Assembly: GCF_026547205.1 (NCBI RefSeq)
Contig: NZ_CP106877.1
Location: forward strand, 1,204,771 to 1,268,770
Direction: 5' to 3'
Origin: Fervidibacillus halotolerans
GTDB lineage: Bacteria > Bacillota > Bacilli > Bacillales > Caldibacillaceae
Length of the DNA: 64,000 nt
Below, one piece after another: positions 1 to 9,331 of this stretch. Position 1 is the first letter of the stretch; each line of letters starts with the position of its first letter. The position numbers and the translations under genes were made by a program. The notes beneath the pieces are model-generated. The model was not told the origin of the DNA and made no database searches. It saw only the letters and a list, made by a program, of their open reading frames with translations.

Positions 1-353
1 AAAGGAGGTGGAACATTTCCGAAATCCTTGTTTTCATCGGCGATTGTTGCAACCATGTTTTTGATCGATGCAATCTCTTTTAAAAGGTTTTCTTCCTCCC
101 TTTTCGTTTGGAAACCTGTTATTTGTTTCGAATGATTGTATGTAGACAGTTCTTGTTTATGGATATTCCGAGAAATTGGACGTTCCTTATCTATTGCTGC
201 AATCACTTCAATTCTTTTTTTTCGAAAAAAACGTAACAACCCTCCTTTGTGAATTTCCCTCGAATTTAGGATGATGGCATCTCGGCCTAATTCGGACCGA
301 ATTTGTTTCATCGCCTCCTGCATATTCGGAGCAGTATATTTTTTTACCTTCAA
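1..353 (-). CDS. flhF: Flagellar placement GTPase FlhF (N-terminal part)
   Basis: SRP-type GTPase that, from family knowledge, controls flagellar number and position. Only the first 117 codons are inside the window; the frame stays open to base 1, so the NG GTPase domain is not visible. The start is a TTG at 353 that overlaps the flhA stop (ATTGA), giving MKVKKYTAPNMQEAMKQIR followed by LGRDAIILNSREI, which is the typical FlhF N-terminus. Position immediately after flhA matches the B. subtilis fla/che operon, and the overlap suggests translational coupling. The identity is secure from the N-terminal motif and context; the GTPase motifs cannot be checked here. Confidence 0.9.
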   Translation of the reverse strand, partial: MKVKKYTAPNMQEAMKQIRSELGRDAIILNSREIHKGGLLRFFRKKRIEVIAAIDKERPISRNIHKQELSTYNHSKQITGFQTKREEENLLKEIASIKNMVATIADENKDFGNVPPP

Positions 354-2386
354 TCGATATTCACCACCCCAACACTTTGAACTTCAATACTAGGTTCCAA
401 TTCGTTATACGATAAAATTGGAACTTGCGGAAAATGCCTTTCTGTCAAATCCTTAACGTACATCCGGATTCCTGGTGAACATAAAACGATCGGTGTTTCA
501 TTTCGACTCATCATTTTTTCAATTTCTTTAGCCAATCTTTCAATAATCAACTGGGTTGTCGTTGGATCCAAAGATATGTAATTTCCATGTTCCGTTTGTT
601 GAATGGAATCGGCGATCGTTTTTTCAACTTTTCCAGATAAGGTAATCACTTTTAACATTTGTTGATCTGAAACATATTGGTGAGTGATTTGACTCGATAA
701 AGCTTGTCTAACATATTCGGTTAAAATATTCGGATCGGTCGTTACTTTACCAAAATCCGCCAACGTTTCAAAAATGACCGGCAAATTTCGTATCGACACC
801 CGTTCTTTCAATAAATTCGCCAATACTTTTTGCACATCTCCTACTGAAAGGGGATTTGGGGTCACTTCTTCCACTAATATTGGATAAGATTCCTTTAAAT
901 GATCGATCAATTGTTTCGTTTCTTCCCTTCCGAGCAATTGATAAGCGAAAGCCTTCAACACTTCCGTTAAATGGGTGCTTACGACTGATGGAGGGTCAAC
1001 GACGGTATATCCTGCTAGCTCCGCCTTCTCTTTCATTTCTTCATTGATCCATTTTGCTGGAATGCCAAAAGCAGGTTCGACCGTATCAATTCCGACAATA
1101 TCAGGGCTATCTTCGCCAGAAACCATCGCTAAGTAATGATCCAATAGAACTTCTCCTCGACCAACTTCATTCCCCTTAATTTTTATCCGGTATTCATTAG
1201 GAGCCAGTTGAATATTGTCACGAATCCGAACAACCGGAATGATAAAACCAAGTTCAATCGCCAATTGTCGACGAATCATGACAACACGATCGAGCAAATC
1301 TCCGCCTTGATTCGTATCCGCTAAAGGAATCAACCCGTAACCAAATTCAAATTCAATCGGATCTATATTTAATAATTGGACGACATTTTCCTGTTTCCGC
1401 AATTCCTCGCCAGCGGCTTCTTCTTGAGCTTGGATCTCCTTTTCAATCGGAACCTGATCTTCCCTCGTCATTACATACCCACCAATAAATAACAAAGCAG
1501 ATATTGGCACCGTTAAAATCGACTCGATTGGTGTAAACAAACCTAATAGAAAAATCGTTCCCCCAGCCACATATAACATTTTCGGAAAAGCGAAAAGTTG
1601 GTTCGTTACATCGTGACCGAGATTATCCTCTGAAGCTGCACGGGTGACGATAATGGCAGTTGCAGTGGAAATCAACAATGCAGGCAACTGGCTGACGATG
1701 CCATCGCCAACCGTTAACAAAGAATATTTATTCGCCGCTTCTGCAAAGGACAAACCTTCCTGCACCATGCCGATTATCATTCCAAATATAAGGTTAATTA
1801 AAACGATAACAATCCCTGCAATAGCATCCCCTTTTACAAATTTACTAGCTCCATCCATCGCTCCATAGAAGTCAGCTTCACGGCCAATTTTTTCTCTACG
1901 GATTTTCGCTTCTTGTTCCGAAATCATCCCTGCATTTAAATCCGCATCGATGCTCATTTGCTTTCCGGGCATCGCATCTAACGTAAATCGGGCAGCTACT
2001 TCTGCAACCCGCTCTGCTCCTTTCGTAATGACGACGAATTGAATAATAATTAATATTAAAAAGACGACTAAACCGACTAAAACATTTCCACCGACTACGA
2101 ATGTTCCAAAGGTTTCTACAACACTTCCTGCCGTTCCTTCACTTAAAATCGATCGAGTTGTCGAAACATTCAATCCGAGGCGATATAATGTTAATAATAA
2201 TAAGAGAGAAGGAAAAACAGAGAATTCCAACGCTTCATGCATATTCATCGCCGCTAACAAAACGAGCAATGCTAAAGCGATATTGGTGATGATCAATATG
2301 CTTAAAAGCCACGGTTCTAGTGGAATAATTAACATAATAATGATTAAAATAACGCCAAAAACTACGGATAAATCTCTCGGTGACAT
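350..2386 (-). CDS. flhA: Flagellar export gate protein FlhA
   Basis: Export gate component of the flagellar type III apparatus, in the cytoplasmic membrane; its C-terminal cytoplasmic ring docks chaperone-substrate complexes. The 678 residues match the usual family length. Hydrophobic helices fill roughly residues 8-120 and 190-305, and the FHIPEP signature (RFTLDAMPGKQMSIDADLNAG region, about 133-153) is intact. The soluble domain follows from about 330. The ATG has a good Shine-Dalgarno site (GGGGAGAAAGGA). It lies 51 bases after flhB and overlaps flhF. Nothing appears damaged. Confidence 0.97.
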   Translation of the reverse strand: MSPRDLSVVFGVILIIIMLIIPLEPWLLSILIITNIALALLVLLAAMNMHEALEFSVFPSLLLLLTLYRLGLNVSTTRSILSEGTAGSVVETFGTFVVGGNVLVGLVVFLILIIIQFVVITKGAERVAEVAARFTLDAMPGKQMSIDADLNAGMISEQEAKIRREKIGREADFYGAMDGASKFVKGDAIAGIVIVLINLIFGMIIGMVQEGLSFAEAANKYSLLTVGDGIVSQLPALLISTATAIIVTRAASEDNLGHDVTNQLFAFPKMLYVAGGTIFLLGLFTPIESILTVPISALLFIGGYVMTREDQVPIEKEIQAQEEAAGEELRKQENVVQLLNIDPIEFEFGYGLIPLADTNQGGDLLDRVVMIRRQLAIELGFIIPVVRIRDNIQLAPNEYRIKIKGNEVGRGEVLLDHYLAMVSGEDSPDIVGIDTVEPAFGIPAKWINEEMKEKAELAGYTVVDPPSVVSTHLTEVLKAFAYQLLGREETKQLIDHLKESYPILVEEVTPNPLSVGDVQKVLANLLKERVSIRNLPVIFETLADFGKVTTDPNILTEYVRQALSSQITHQYVSDQQMLKVITLSGKVEKTIADSIQQTEHGNYISLDPTTTQLIIERLAKEIEKMMSRNETPIVLCSPGIRMYVKDLTERHFPQVPILSYNELEPSIEVQSVGVVNID

Positions 2387-2437
2387 TCCTTTCTCCCCTA
2401 ACCATTCGATCTAATCTTCTGGAAAAATCATAATATT

Positions 2438-3514
2438 TTATACTTTGTTACGTAAACGATAAACGTAAGCTAAAATTTCAGCCACTGCTTTAAAAAACTC
2501 CTCTGGGATCGCATCGCCGATTTCCACTTGCGCATAAAGGGCGCGAGCTAATGGACGATTTTCTACAGTGTAGACATCGTTTTCCTTTGCAATGTAAATA
2601 ATTTTTTGTGCCACAAAATCGACACCTTTTGCAACAACAATGGGGGCATCCGCTAACGTTTCATCATATTTTATAGCAACGGCATAGTGGGTCGGGTTCG
2701 TAATGACCACATCTGCCTTTGGAACCTCCTGCATCATTCGACGCATCGCCATTTCCCGTTGCTTTTGTTTAATCTTTGATTTAATAAGTGGGTCCCCTTC
2801 GATATTTTTTAATTCGTCTTTAATATCCTGTTTTGACATTCGGATATTTTTTTCAAAATCATAGCGTTGATAAATATAGTCAAAAATAGCAAGAAAAAGT
2901 AAAGCAATTCCTGAAAATAAACCCATTTTTCCTGTAATCGTAGCGATGATTACTAAACTATTTCCCGTCGTTTGATGAATCAATCGCAAAATATCTGGCA
3001 TATTCATCCACAAAAAAGCAAAAGCAATTACCCCTACAAACGATATTTTTAATATCGATTTCAATAACTCAACAATGGCGCGTAACGAAAAGATTCGTTT
3101 TGCCCCTTTGATTGGGTCCAAACGTTCCAACTTCATTTTCAACGGATCGGATGAAAATAAAAATCCGACTTGAATATAATTTGCAACTAAAGCCGCCACT
3201 ATTGCAGCGAGCATTACAGGTGCAAGAACCTTCATGATTTCAATGATAATTTTATATGTAATAGTTCGGATGGTCAGTTCTGTTACTTCTTGAAACATAA
3301 AATTGTTAAATGTCTCTCGAAAAATATCGAGAAAATGTCCTAAAATGAATGAACCGAAAAGAAATAAGGAAAAAAACACTGCCAGTAAGACGAAAGCAGT
3401 ATTAATTTCTTGGCTCTTAGCCGTCTGCCCCTTTTTCCTTACATCTTGACGTTTCTTCGGTGTCGCCTTTTCCGTCTTTTCGCCAGCAAAAAACTGTAAA
3501 TCGATCGAAAGCAA
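2438..3514 (-). CDS. flhB: Flagellar export switch protein FlhB
   Basis: Membrane component of the flagellar export gate whose cytoplasmic domain switches substrate specificity from rod/hook to filament after self-cleavage. The autocleavage motif NPTH is at residues 273-276. Four hydrophobic segments lie at about 40-60, 90-115, 155-172 and 187-212. The start is TTG at 3514, preceded by AGGAGAG at suitable spacing, giving MLSIDLQFFAGEKTEKATPKK, the expected N-terminus. It sits 12 bases after fliR. A second gene in this window, ylqH at 30965, resembles only the part of FlhB beyond the cleavage site. Confidence 0.97.
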   Translation of the reverse strand: MLSIDLQFFAGEKTEKATPKKRQDVRKKGQTAKSQEINTAFVLLAVFFSLFLFGSFILGHFLDIFRETFNNFMFQEVTELTIRTITYKIIIEIMKVLAPVMLAAIVAALVANYIQVGFLFSSDPLKMKLERLDPIKGAKRIFSLRAIVELLKSILKISFVGVIAFAFLWMNMPDILRLIHQTTGNSLVIIATITGKMGLFSGIALLFLAIFDYIYQRYDFEKNIRMSKQDIKDELKNIEGDPLIKSKIKQKQREMAMRRMMQEVPKADVVITNPTHYAVAIKYDETLADAPIVVAKGVDFVAQKIIYIAKENDVYTVENRPLARALYAQVEIGDAIPEEFFKAVAEILAYVYRLRNKV

Positions 3515-3526
3515 AGCCCGTCTCTC

Positions 3527-4303
3527 CTAACCTTGCCCCAGAAGGAACATAAAATCTCTCATCGAATATAGCAAGAGTTCAAAAATATGTTTCATTGCCA
3601 AAATCATCGTCCCCATTACAAAAAACATTAAAAGAAAACTAACCAAGATTTTCACAGGAAGTCCAACGACAAACACATTCATTTGAGGAACCGTGCGAGC
3701 CACGATACCGAGGGCGACATCGACTAAAAATAAACTAGCCACAATTGGCAATGAAATTTGAAAGGCAATCATAAACATGGCAGCAAAGGTTTTCATGATT
3801 AAAATGATTGTATTTTCCTCGCCAAAGGCTAAAAAAGGCTCCTCCAAAGGAATAAAATCGTAGCTATGGAAAATACCATCGATCAATAAATGGTGACCAT
3901 CGATCGAAAGTAAAAATAGCAATGCAAATATATATAAATATTGCCCGATAATCGGACTTTGGGCACCAGTTTGAGGGTCGATCACATTGGCGATGGCAAA
4001 ACCCATTTGAAAATCGATGAATCCTCCAGCAACTTGAACAGCTGACATGACGATATAGCCGATTAATCCTAAAACCAATCCGACTAAAGCTTCCTTAATC
4101 GCTAGGAATAAAAATAGCCCGTCAATTTCGATCGGTTTTGCCTCCATGGATAAGGAAAGAATGAGCGCCAAAAATGCAGCTAGCCCGATTTTGAATCGAA
4201 TCGGTACGGATCTGTAAGAAAATATCGGAATCATTATGAAAAAGGACACGATTCGGACAAGAACGAGCAAAAAGATTGGAAATATATTTAACATATTTTC
4301 CAT
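3527..4303 (-). CDS. fliR: Flagellar export gate protein FliR
   Basis: Core subunit of the FliP-FliQ-FliR export gate in the membrane at the base of the flagellum. The 258 residues are almost entirely hydrophobic helices, and the conserved stretch GGFIDFQMGFAIANVIDPQ lies around residue 95. The ATG begins 7 bases after the fliQ stop, with a modest AGGTTGA ribosome site, so expression probably depends on coupling to fliQ. Order fliP-fliQ-fliR-flhB is the standard one. Confidence 0.96.
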   Translation of the reverse strand: MENMLNIFPIFLLVLVRIVSFFIMIPIFSYRSVPIRFKIGLAAFLALILSLSMEAKPIEIDGLFLFLAIKEALVGLVLGLIGYIVMSAVQVAGGFIDFQMGFAIANVIDPQTGAQSPIIGQYLYIFALLFLLSIDGHHLLIDGIFHSYDFIPLEEPFLAFGEENTIILIMKTFAAMFMIAFQISLPIVASLFLVDVALGIVARTVPQMNVFVVGLPVKILVSFLLMFFVMGTMILAMKHIFELLLYSMRDFMFLLGQG

Positions 4304-4310
4304 TGTTCAA

Positions 4311-4580
4311 TCAACCTATAAATCTCGTTAAATTTGAAAATATGTTCGATGCGTATTGAACCATCCGACTAATCATCCACGGGGCAAAAATAACGACTCC
4401 GATTAGCACGGCAATAATTTTCGGAATAAAAGCTAACGTTTGTTCTTGAATTTGTGTCGTCGCCTGAAAAATGCTTACTATTAAACCAACAACTAAAGCT
4501 AATAACAAAAGGGGACCTGCTACGAGTAATGTCGTATACACTCCCTGCTCTGCCATTTTAATGACCGTCTCCGTTGTCAT
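4311..4580 (-). CDS. fliQ: Flagellar export gate protein FliQ
   Basis: Small gate subunit of the flagellar type III export apparatus. It has 89 residues with two long transmembrane helices (about 15-38 and 50-72) separated by the conserved loop VSIFQATTQIQEQTLAFIPK. Length and sequence are fully typical. It lies 13 bases after fliP and 7 bases before fliR. Confidence 0.96.
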   Translation of the reverse strand: MTTETVIKMAEQGVYTTLLVAGPLLLLALVVGLIVSIFQATTQIQEQTLAFIPKIIAVLIGVVIFAPWMISRMVQYASNIFSNLTRFIG

Positions 4581-4593
4581 ACGTTACACCCTC

Positions 4594-5259
4594 TTAAAAA
4601 CTTTGTAATAGCGATTGGACGACCAAATACCAACCATCAACTAATACGAACAATAATATTTTAAACGGCAATGAAATCATAACAGGTGGCAGCATCATCA
4701 TACCCATTGACATAAGAACACTGGCGACAACCATATCGATCACTAAAAATGGAAGAAAAATCATAAATCCAATTTGAAAGGCTGTCTTCAATTCGCTTAT
4801 TGCAAAGGCAGGAACAAGTGCCGATAGTGGTATGTCTTCCACTGAAGTAGGCGGTTCAGCATCCGCATAATCTAAAAATAGTGCCAAATCCTTTTGCCTC
4901 GTATACTTACTCATAAATTCCTTAAAGGGCACACTGGCTCGATGATAGGCTTCTTCCAAGTTAATTTCATCATTGAACAACGGCTGTAATGCTTCTTCAT
5001 TTACTTCGTAAAAGACCGGAGACATGATAAAAAATGTCATGAATAGTGCAATCCCGATGATTACTTGATTTGGTGGCATCTGTTGAGTCGCCAAACTCGT
5101 ACGGACAAAGGATAAGACGATTACGATTCGTGTAAAGGAAGTGAGTAAAATTAATATAGCAGGAGCGACGGATAGAACCGTCAATAAAATCAATAGTTTG
5201 ATAGCGGTTGATACCGTCCCAGGATCACTGCTATTGAAAAATGACATAAATTCATTCAT
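4594..5259 (-). CDS. fliP: Flagellar export gate protein FliP
   Basis: Core subunit of the export gate. It has 221 residues, four hydrophobic segments, and the conserved stretches SFTRIVIVLSFVRTSLATQQMPPNQVIIG and IDMVVASVLMSMGMMMLPP (shown in part). The N-terminal helix (about 17-45) may be a cleaved signal, as in other FliP proteins. The ATG overlaps the end of fliO by 8 bases (ATGAATGA) and has a strong purine-rich ribosome site, so it is likely coupled to fliO. Confidence 0.97.
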   Translation of the reverse strand: MNEFMSFFNSSDPGTVSTAIKLLILLTVLSVAPAILILLTSFTRIVIVLSFVRTSLATQQMPPNQVIIGIALFMTFFIMSPVFYEVNEEALQPLFNDEINLEEAYHRASVPFKEFMSKYTRQKDLALFLDYADAEPPTSVEDIPLSALVPAFAISELKTAFQIGFMIFLPFLVIDMVVASVLMSMGMMMLPPVMISLPFKILLFVLVDGWYLVVQSLLQSF

Positions 5260-5920
5260 CGTTTATTCCTCTCTCCACTTTGCCCTTCATTGCTTCCTTT
5301 CGTTCTTTCAATATTCGATCAAATTGATTCTCCATTTCCTGCTTAAAGGAAGAGCTCGTATTTTGTTTCTGAAAGGTATGATTGAACCGATTCAGCAAAT
5401 TTTTGAAAAGATCTTTATTTTTATATAAAGGGATTGCTTCATCGCTACTCATTTTTAATATCCCTTCGATTTCCGATCTTTCATCGATTTCCTTTAACAA
5501 CTCAATGTTTTCTCCAACACCAATCATATAAAGCTTATCTCCAATTTTTACGATTTGAATTGAACGGTTTCCGCCCAAATTCATTCCCGCGATGGGTCGG
5601 ATAATTTGGGATGGAGGAATTTGTCCATTTTTCCTCTGCAACCACCTTAAAACGATCACGAGAAGAAATAAAACAAAAACGAGGGCAAAAATCGATTTAA
5701 TCACATCCCAAACACCGATCCCAACGCGATGATCATCCGAATCCGAATCGGAAGGCCTTTTCTCCACATCTCCATTTTCAACAGAATCACCTTGCTGTTG
5801 AATCCAATCGGAAACCGAAGTATTTGATTCCGATTGGGCAAACACTTCAATAGTTAAAAAGAATGATAGAAAGGATGATAAAAGAACGGGCATTAAGATA
5901 AACATTAATTTTTGTTTCAC
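5252..5920 (-). CDS. fliO: Flagellar export assembly protein FliO (FliZ in B. subtilis)
   Basis: Membrane protein thought to help assemble the FliP-FliQ-FliR gate. The 222-residue product has an N-terminal signal peptide (about 1-28, ending near VFA), an extracytoplasmic acidic stretch rich in Ser/Asp/Glu, one transmembrane helix at about 75-95, and a basic cytoplasmic domain with the conserved core IQIVKIGDKLYMIGVGENIELL. Position between cheY and fliP matches B. subtilis fliZ. Sequence conservation in this family is low, so the assignment rests on architecture plus context. Confidence 0.9.
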   Translation of the reverse strand: MKQKLMFILMPVLLSSFLSFFLTIEVFAQSESNTSVSDWIQQQGDSVENGDVEKRPSDSDSDDHRVGIGVWDVIKSIFALVFVLFLLVIVLRWLQRKNGQIPPSQIIRPIAGMNLGGNRSIQIVKIGDKLYMIGVGENIELLKEIDERSEIEGILKMSSDEAIPLYKNKDLFKNLLNRFNHTFQKQNTSSSFKQEMENQFDRILKERKEAMKGKVERGINDE

Positions 5921-6010
5921 AACGGTATGTTGTCACCACCTTACTATGAAAAGGCCTGTCCGTTTATTTTTCCAAAACGATTAAAAATACCCATTTAATC
6001 CATCAACTTC

Positions 6011-6376
6011 TTATGAGCCGAGGGTCTTTTTAATCGCTTCAATCACGCGATCCGCTTGAAATGGTTTTACGATAAAATCTTTAGCACCTGCCTGAATCGC
6101 ATCGATCACCATCGCTTGTTGACCCATTGCAGAACACATGATAATTTTCGCATTTGGATCGATTTCACGGATTTTTTTCAGAGCTTCAATGCCATCCATC
6201 TCTGGCATTGTAATATCCATCGTGACTAAATCTGGGTTTAATTCTTTGAATTTTTCTACAGCCTGTTTTCCGTCTTGGGCTTCTCCGACCACTTGGTATC
6301 CATTTTTAACTAAAATGTCTTTGATCATCATTCTCATAAATGCCGCATCATCAACAACTAAAATTTTGTGTGACAT
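6011..6376 (-). CDS. cheY: Chemotaxis response regulator CheY
   Basis: Single-domain receiver that, when phosphorylated by CheA, binds the switch protein FliM and alters motor rotation. All 121 residues form the receiver fold: the acidic pair is D9/D10, the phosphoacceptor D54 (in TMDITMPEMDG), the Ser/Thr switch S82, and the conserved lysine K104 in KPF. No output domain is present. It lies between fliY and fliO, exactly as in B. subtilis. The cognate phosphatase is probably FliY next door; cheA is outside this window. Confidence 0.97.
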   Translation of the reverse strand: MSHKILVVDDAAFMRMMIKDILVKNGYQVVGEAQDGKQAVEKFKELNPDLVTMDITMPEMDGIEALKKIREIDPNAKIIMCSAMGQQAMVIDAIQAGAKDFIVKPFQADRVIEAIKKTLGS

Positions 6377-6392
6377 CTTAACTCCCCCAAAT

Positions 6393-7541
6393 TCATTTCA
6401 TTCTTTTCATTCTTTCAGATTTGCTTAATATTTCCGTTACTCGAACTCCAAAATTTTCTTCAATGACCACCACTTCTCCTTTGGCGATCAACCGATTGTT
6501 TACGAGAATATCCACCGGTTCTCCCGCAAGTTTATCCAGTTCAATTATGGAACCTGGTGATAAATCGAGTATATCCTTAACGACCTTTTTCGTTCTTCCT
6601 AATTCAACCGTAACTTGCAACGGAATATCAAATAACATTTGTAAGTTACGGGGTTCGCTCCCTTCTTCCTTAATAACTTCTTGGAAATCTTGAAATACAG
6701 CAGGTTGGATTTTCTTTTTTTCTTTTGGTTTTTCTTTTTTCGTTAATGAAGATGATGTTTTCATCGATTGGTTGGATTCCTCCAAATATTGTTCTTCGAT
6801 CTCTAATCCATCGTGATCCATCGATTCAAATTGTCGATCACGATGTTCTTCTTTTGGTTCAGGTTTGTTTATTAAATGAGTAACCATGGATTTTGCAAAT
6901 CGAATCGGTAATAATTGCATAATTGTAGAATTGATTAAATTACCGACCGTCAGTTTAAAGCCGATTTTCACAATCGGATCATCTTCAGGAATTTTATCAA
7001 TTCCCTCCTTTTCTGGAATATTCAATATATCAATAATTGGTGGTGATATTTCCACCCGCTTATCAAAGATCGTCGACATACTCGTTGCAGCAGAACCCAT
7101 CATTTGGTTCATCGCTTCTTGGATGGCACTCATTTGCAATTCATTAATCTCTTCACTAACATCTTCACCTGAACCACCGAGCATTAAATCGGCGATAATA
7201 CTAGCATCCCGTTGATTAATGACGAGTAAATTTGATCCACCAAAACCGGCGGTATAATTAACGACAACAGCAACATATGGATGAGGAAATTCTCTTTCCA
7301 AATTTTCTTTCCGAATAATTGAAACACTTGGTGTCGTAATTTCCACTTTTTGATTTAACAATGTGGAAAGGGCGGTCGCTGAATTGCCAAAGGAAATATT
7401 CCCTATTTCACCAAGGGCATCCTGTTCCACTTCCGTCAATAATTTATCGGATGAATGAGACATTTTTTCATTCGATTCAGTTGTATCTCCATTCAGTAGT
7501 GCATCGATTTCTTCTTGGGAGAGTAAACCATCACTCTTCAT
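6393..7541 (-). CDS. fliY: Flagellar switch protein and CheY-P phosphatase FliY
   Basis: Switch-complex protein of Gram-positives that combines a CheC-type CheY-P phosphatase with a C-terminal FliN (SpoA) domain. The N-terminus carries the CheY-binding motif LSQEEIDALLNGD. The phosphatase half has both E-x2-N type motifs (GEIGNISFGNSA and the later EAMNQMMGSAA). The FliN domain starts near residue 290 (DIPLQVTVELGRTKK). A longer frame begins at 7565, but that segment contains the ribosome site AAGGAGGGAG; the ATG at 7541 is correctly spaced from it and gives 382 residues. It overlaps the fliM end by 11 bases. Confidence 0.95.
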   Translation of the reverse strand: MKSDGLLSQEEIDALLNGDTTESNEKMSHSSDKLLTEVEQDALGEIGNISFGNSATALSTLLNQKVEITTPSVSIIRKENLEREFPHPYVAVVVNYTAGFGGSNLLVINQRDASIIADLMLGGSGEDVSEEINELQMSAIQEAMNQMMGSAATSMSTIFDKRVEISPPIIDILNIPEKEGIDKIPEDDPIVKIGFKLTVGNLINSTIMQLLPIRFAKSMVTHLINKPEPKEEHRDRQFESMDHDGLEIEEQYLEESNQSMKTSSSLTKKEKPKEKKKIQPAVFQDFQEVIKEEGSEPRNLQMLFDIPLQVTVELGRTKKVVKDILDLSPGSIIELDKLAGEPVDILVNNRLIAKGEVVVIEENFGVRVTEILSKSERMKRMK

Positions 7542-8532
7542 CCTTTTCTCCCTCCTTAATGACATCTAGGATTTGCACAGCCAACCGTTTATTTCTTTTT
7601 CCGAGTTGACCGAAAAATTTCGGAATATGACCAACTTTTACAACGACCGGTTCATCAATCCTGTTATTCAATTCAATACTATCACCGACGGATAAATTTA
7701 AAAATTCCTCTACAGTGATTTCCGATTGACCGAGTTCACAAATAATCTCTAGTTCAGATTCTTTCACTTTTCCCTTTAAAGCAGAGATATTTTCAGGTTT
7801 TGTTTCCTTTTTTTCCGTTTGCATCCAATAGCTAACAGATAACTTTGGAATGATCGGTTCTAATAAAATATGAGGAATACATATGTTGATCATTCCGCTC
7901 GTTTCACCAATTGTCGTATTTAATGATATAACAACAACCGTTTCATTTGGTGAAACCATTTGTAAAAATTGTGGATTGACTTCAAAACCTTTTAAAACAG
8001 GATCGATTTGAGCGATTGTTTCCCATGCTTCACTTAACTGTTCAAAGGCTTTCTCAAATAAATTATTCATAATTTTCGTTTCTATATCTGTTAACTGATC
8101 AATCTTATTCACACTCGTACCAGTACCGCCCAGCACCCGATCGAGCATCGAATAGGCAATATTCGGATTGATTTCAATTAACATTCTACCATCTAAAGGA
8201 GGAACTTCATATAAATACAAAATGGTCATTTTCGGTATTGAACGGATAAATTCTTCGTACGGAATTTGGTCTGCACTAGCTACATTGATTTGTACATATG
8301 TACGCAACTTTGCAGAAAAGAAAGTCGTCAATAACCGGGCGAAATTTTCATGAATTCTCGTTAAACTTCGAATTTGTTCTTTGGAAAACCGTAGCGCCCG
8401 TTTAAAATCATATGTTTTTATTTTCCTCTGTTCTTCTTCCTTTTTAATCTCTTCAGCACTTACTTCCCCTGTTGAAATGGCAGAAAGAAGTGCATCAATT
8501 TCACTTTGCGACAAAATTTCACCCGAGGACAA
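7531..8532 (-). CDS. fliM: Flagellar motor switch protein FliM
   Basis: Switch (C-ring) protein that binds CheY-P and transmits the signal to FliG. The N-terminal CheY-binding motif LSQSEIDALLSAIS is present, followed by the CheC-like middle domain and a C-terminal SpoA domain (about 255-325). At 333 residues the length is normal. The start is TTG at 8532 with a near-ideal ribosome site GGAGGTGA, matching the family N-terminus MSSGEILSQ. Gene order fliL-fliM-fliY is standard. Confidence 0.97.
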   Translation of the reverse strand: MSSGEILSQSEIDALLSAISTGEVSAEEIKKEEEQRKIKTYDFKRALRFSKEQIRSLTRIHENFARLLTTFFSAKLRTYVQINVASADQIPYEEFIRSIPKMTILYLYEVPPLDGRMLIEINPNIAYSMLDRVLGGTGTSVNKIDQLTDIETKIMNNLFEKAFEQLSEAWETIAQIDPVLKGFEVNPQFLQMVSPNETVVVISLNTTIGETSGMINICIPHILLEPIIPKLSVSYWMQTEKKETKPENISALKGKVKESELEIICELGQSEITVEEFLNLSVGDSIELNNRIDEPVVVKVGHIPKFFGQLGKRNKRLAVQILDVIKEGEKDEE

Positions 8533-8589
8533 ATTGAGTCACCTCCACACTTCCATTTTTGATCACAGGAATGGAGAAACCTGTTTAAA

Positions 8590-9009
8590 CTATTGAATAA
8601 TGCAGGATGTTATGTATACTTGTTCCACTTTTCCATTTTGCAATATGGCATTAATTTTTTCTTTAATACTTTGTTCCAGTTGAATTTTTCCTTCGGTAGT
8701 AAGAATATCCTTCGCTTCCAATGAGGATAAATGTTTAATAATGATGTTGTTCACTTGAAATTCTCGTTTTTCCAATTCTTTTTTTGCATCTTTTCTATCG
8801 GTTTGAATTTTAAAAGCGATGTTTATGTAATGATCACTACTTAAATTGGTCGTGATTTCAGGTATATCGACGGAAAGTTCAAGAATTTCCTCTACTGTCG
8901 GCTCATCGTTTGCCTTCGGTTTCTCTGACAAGAAAAAAATATAAATGGCAGCAGCGACTAATAATATGGACATTGTAGAAAAAAGAAAGACTTGAAACGA
9001 TTTATTCAT
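8590..9009 (-). CDS. fliL: Flagellar basal-body/stator protein FliL
   Basis: Single-pass membrane protein that supports stator function. The frame is open from 9078, but the ATG at 9009 is preceded by AAGGGGGCG and gives [11 protein letters not shown] and 139 residues, close to the B. subtilis length; the longer version would add an unusual 23-residue tail and overlap swrD far more. A transmembrane helix spans about 8-27, followed by the periplasmic-side FliL domain ([21 protein letters not shown]). It overlaps swrD by 8 bases. Confidence 0.93.
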   Translation of the reverse strand: MNKSFQVFLFSTMSILLVAAAIYIFFLSEKPKANDEPTVEEILELSVDIPEITTNLSSDHYINIAFKIQTDRKDAKKELEKREFQVNNIIIKHLSSLEAKDILTTEGKIQLEQSIKEKINAILQNGKVEQVYITSCIIQ

Positions 9010-9220
9010 GGAAAAGCGCCCCCTTTTCGTGACGACCAAGCACTTGAATATCTTTATAAAAATCTTTTGATAAATCAATTACTGTCTGTTCCTTTTCCTT
9101 CACGACAATTTTTTTCCCATTCGTTAACGTAATGGTCGTATCAGGAAAGGATTCTACCGTTTCGATGTAGAGAGCATTTAAATAAAATTTTTTTCCGTTT
9201 AATTTCGTTAATTGAATCAT
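9002..9220 (-). CDS. swrD: Swarming motility protein SwrD (FlbD family)
   Basis: Short FlbD-family protein of 72 residues. In B. subtilis SwrD raises flagellar motor power for swarming. The conserved core is [19 protein letters not shown] and [16 protein letters not shown]. Context between flgE and fliL is the usual one. The ATG has no good ribosome site next to it; the nearest strong one (AAGGAGGGG) lies about 25 bases upstream, with a short GGGG/CCCC hairpin in between (see findings). Confidence 0.92.
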   Translation of the reverse strand: MIQLTKLNGKKFYLNALYIETVESFPDTTITLTNGKKIVVKEKEQTVIDLSKDFYKDIQVLGRHEKGALFHE

Positions 9221-9278
9221 GTTTCGGGGGCAGATATTCCCCTTCCCCTCCTTAAAACGGAATATTTAGGATTGATTC

Positions 9279-9323
9279 AAAAAGGAGAAACCAAGGGGAG
9301 AGTGTCTCCCTCTGGTTCCTTTC
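9279..9323 (-). terminator. Hairpin with U-run after flgE, inside the fla/che operon
   Basis: On the minus strand a stem (AAGGAACCAgaGGGAG / CTCCCctTGGTTTCTCC, loop ACACT) is followed by TTTTT. It begins about 9 bases after the flgE stop. The shape is that of an intrinsic terminator, though its stem has an internal mismatch and the U-run is short, so it is more likely a partial terminator or RNA processing/stability element than a full stop. Confidence 0.6.
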
Positions 9324-9331
9324 ATTATTCA

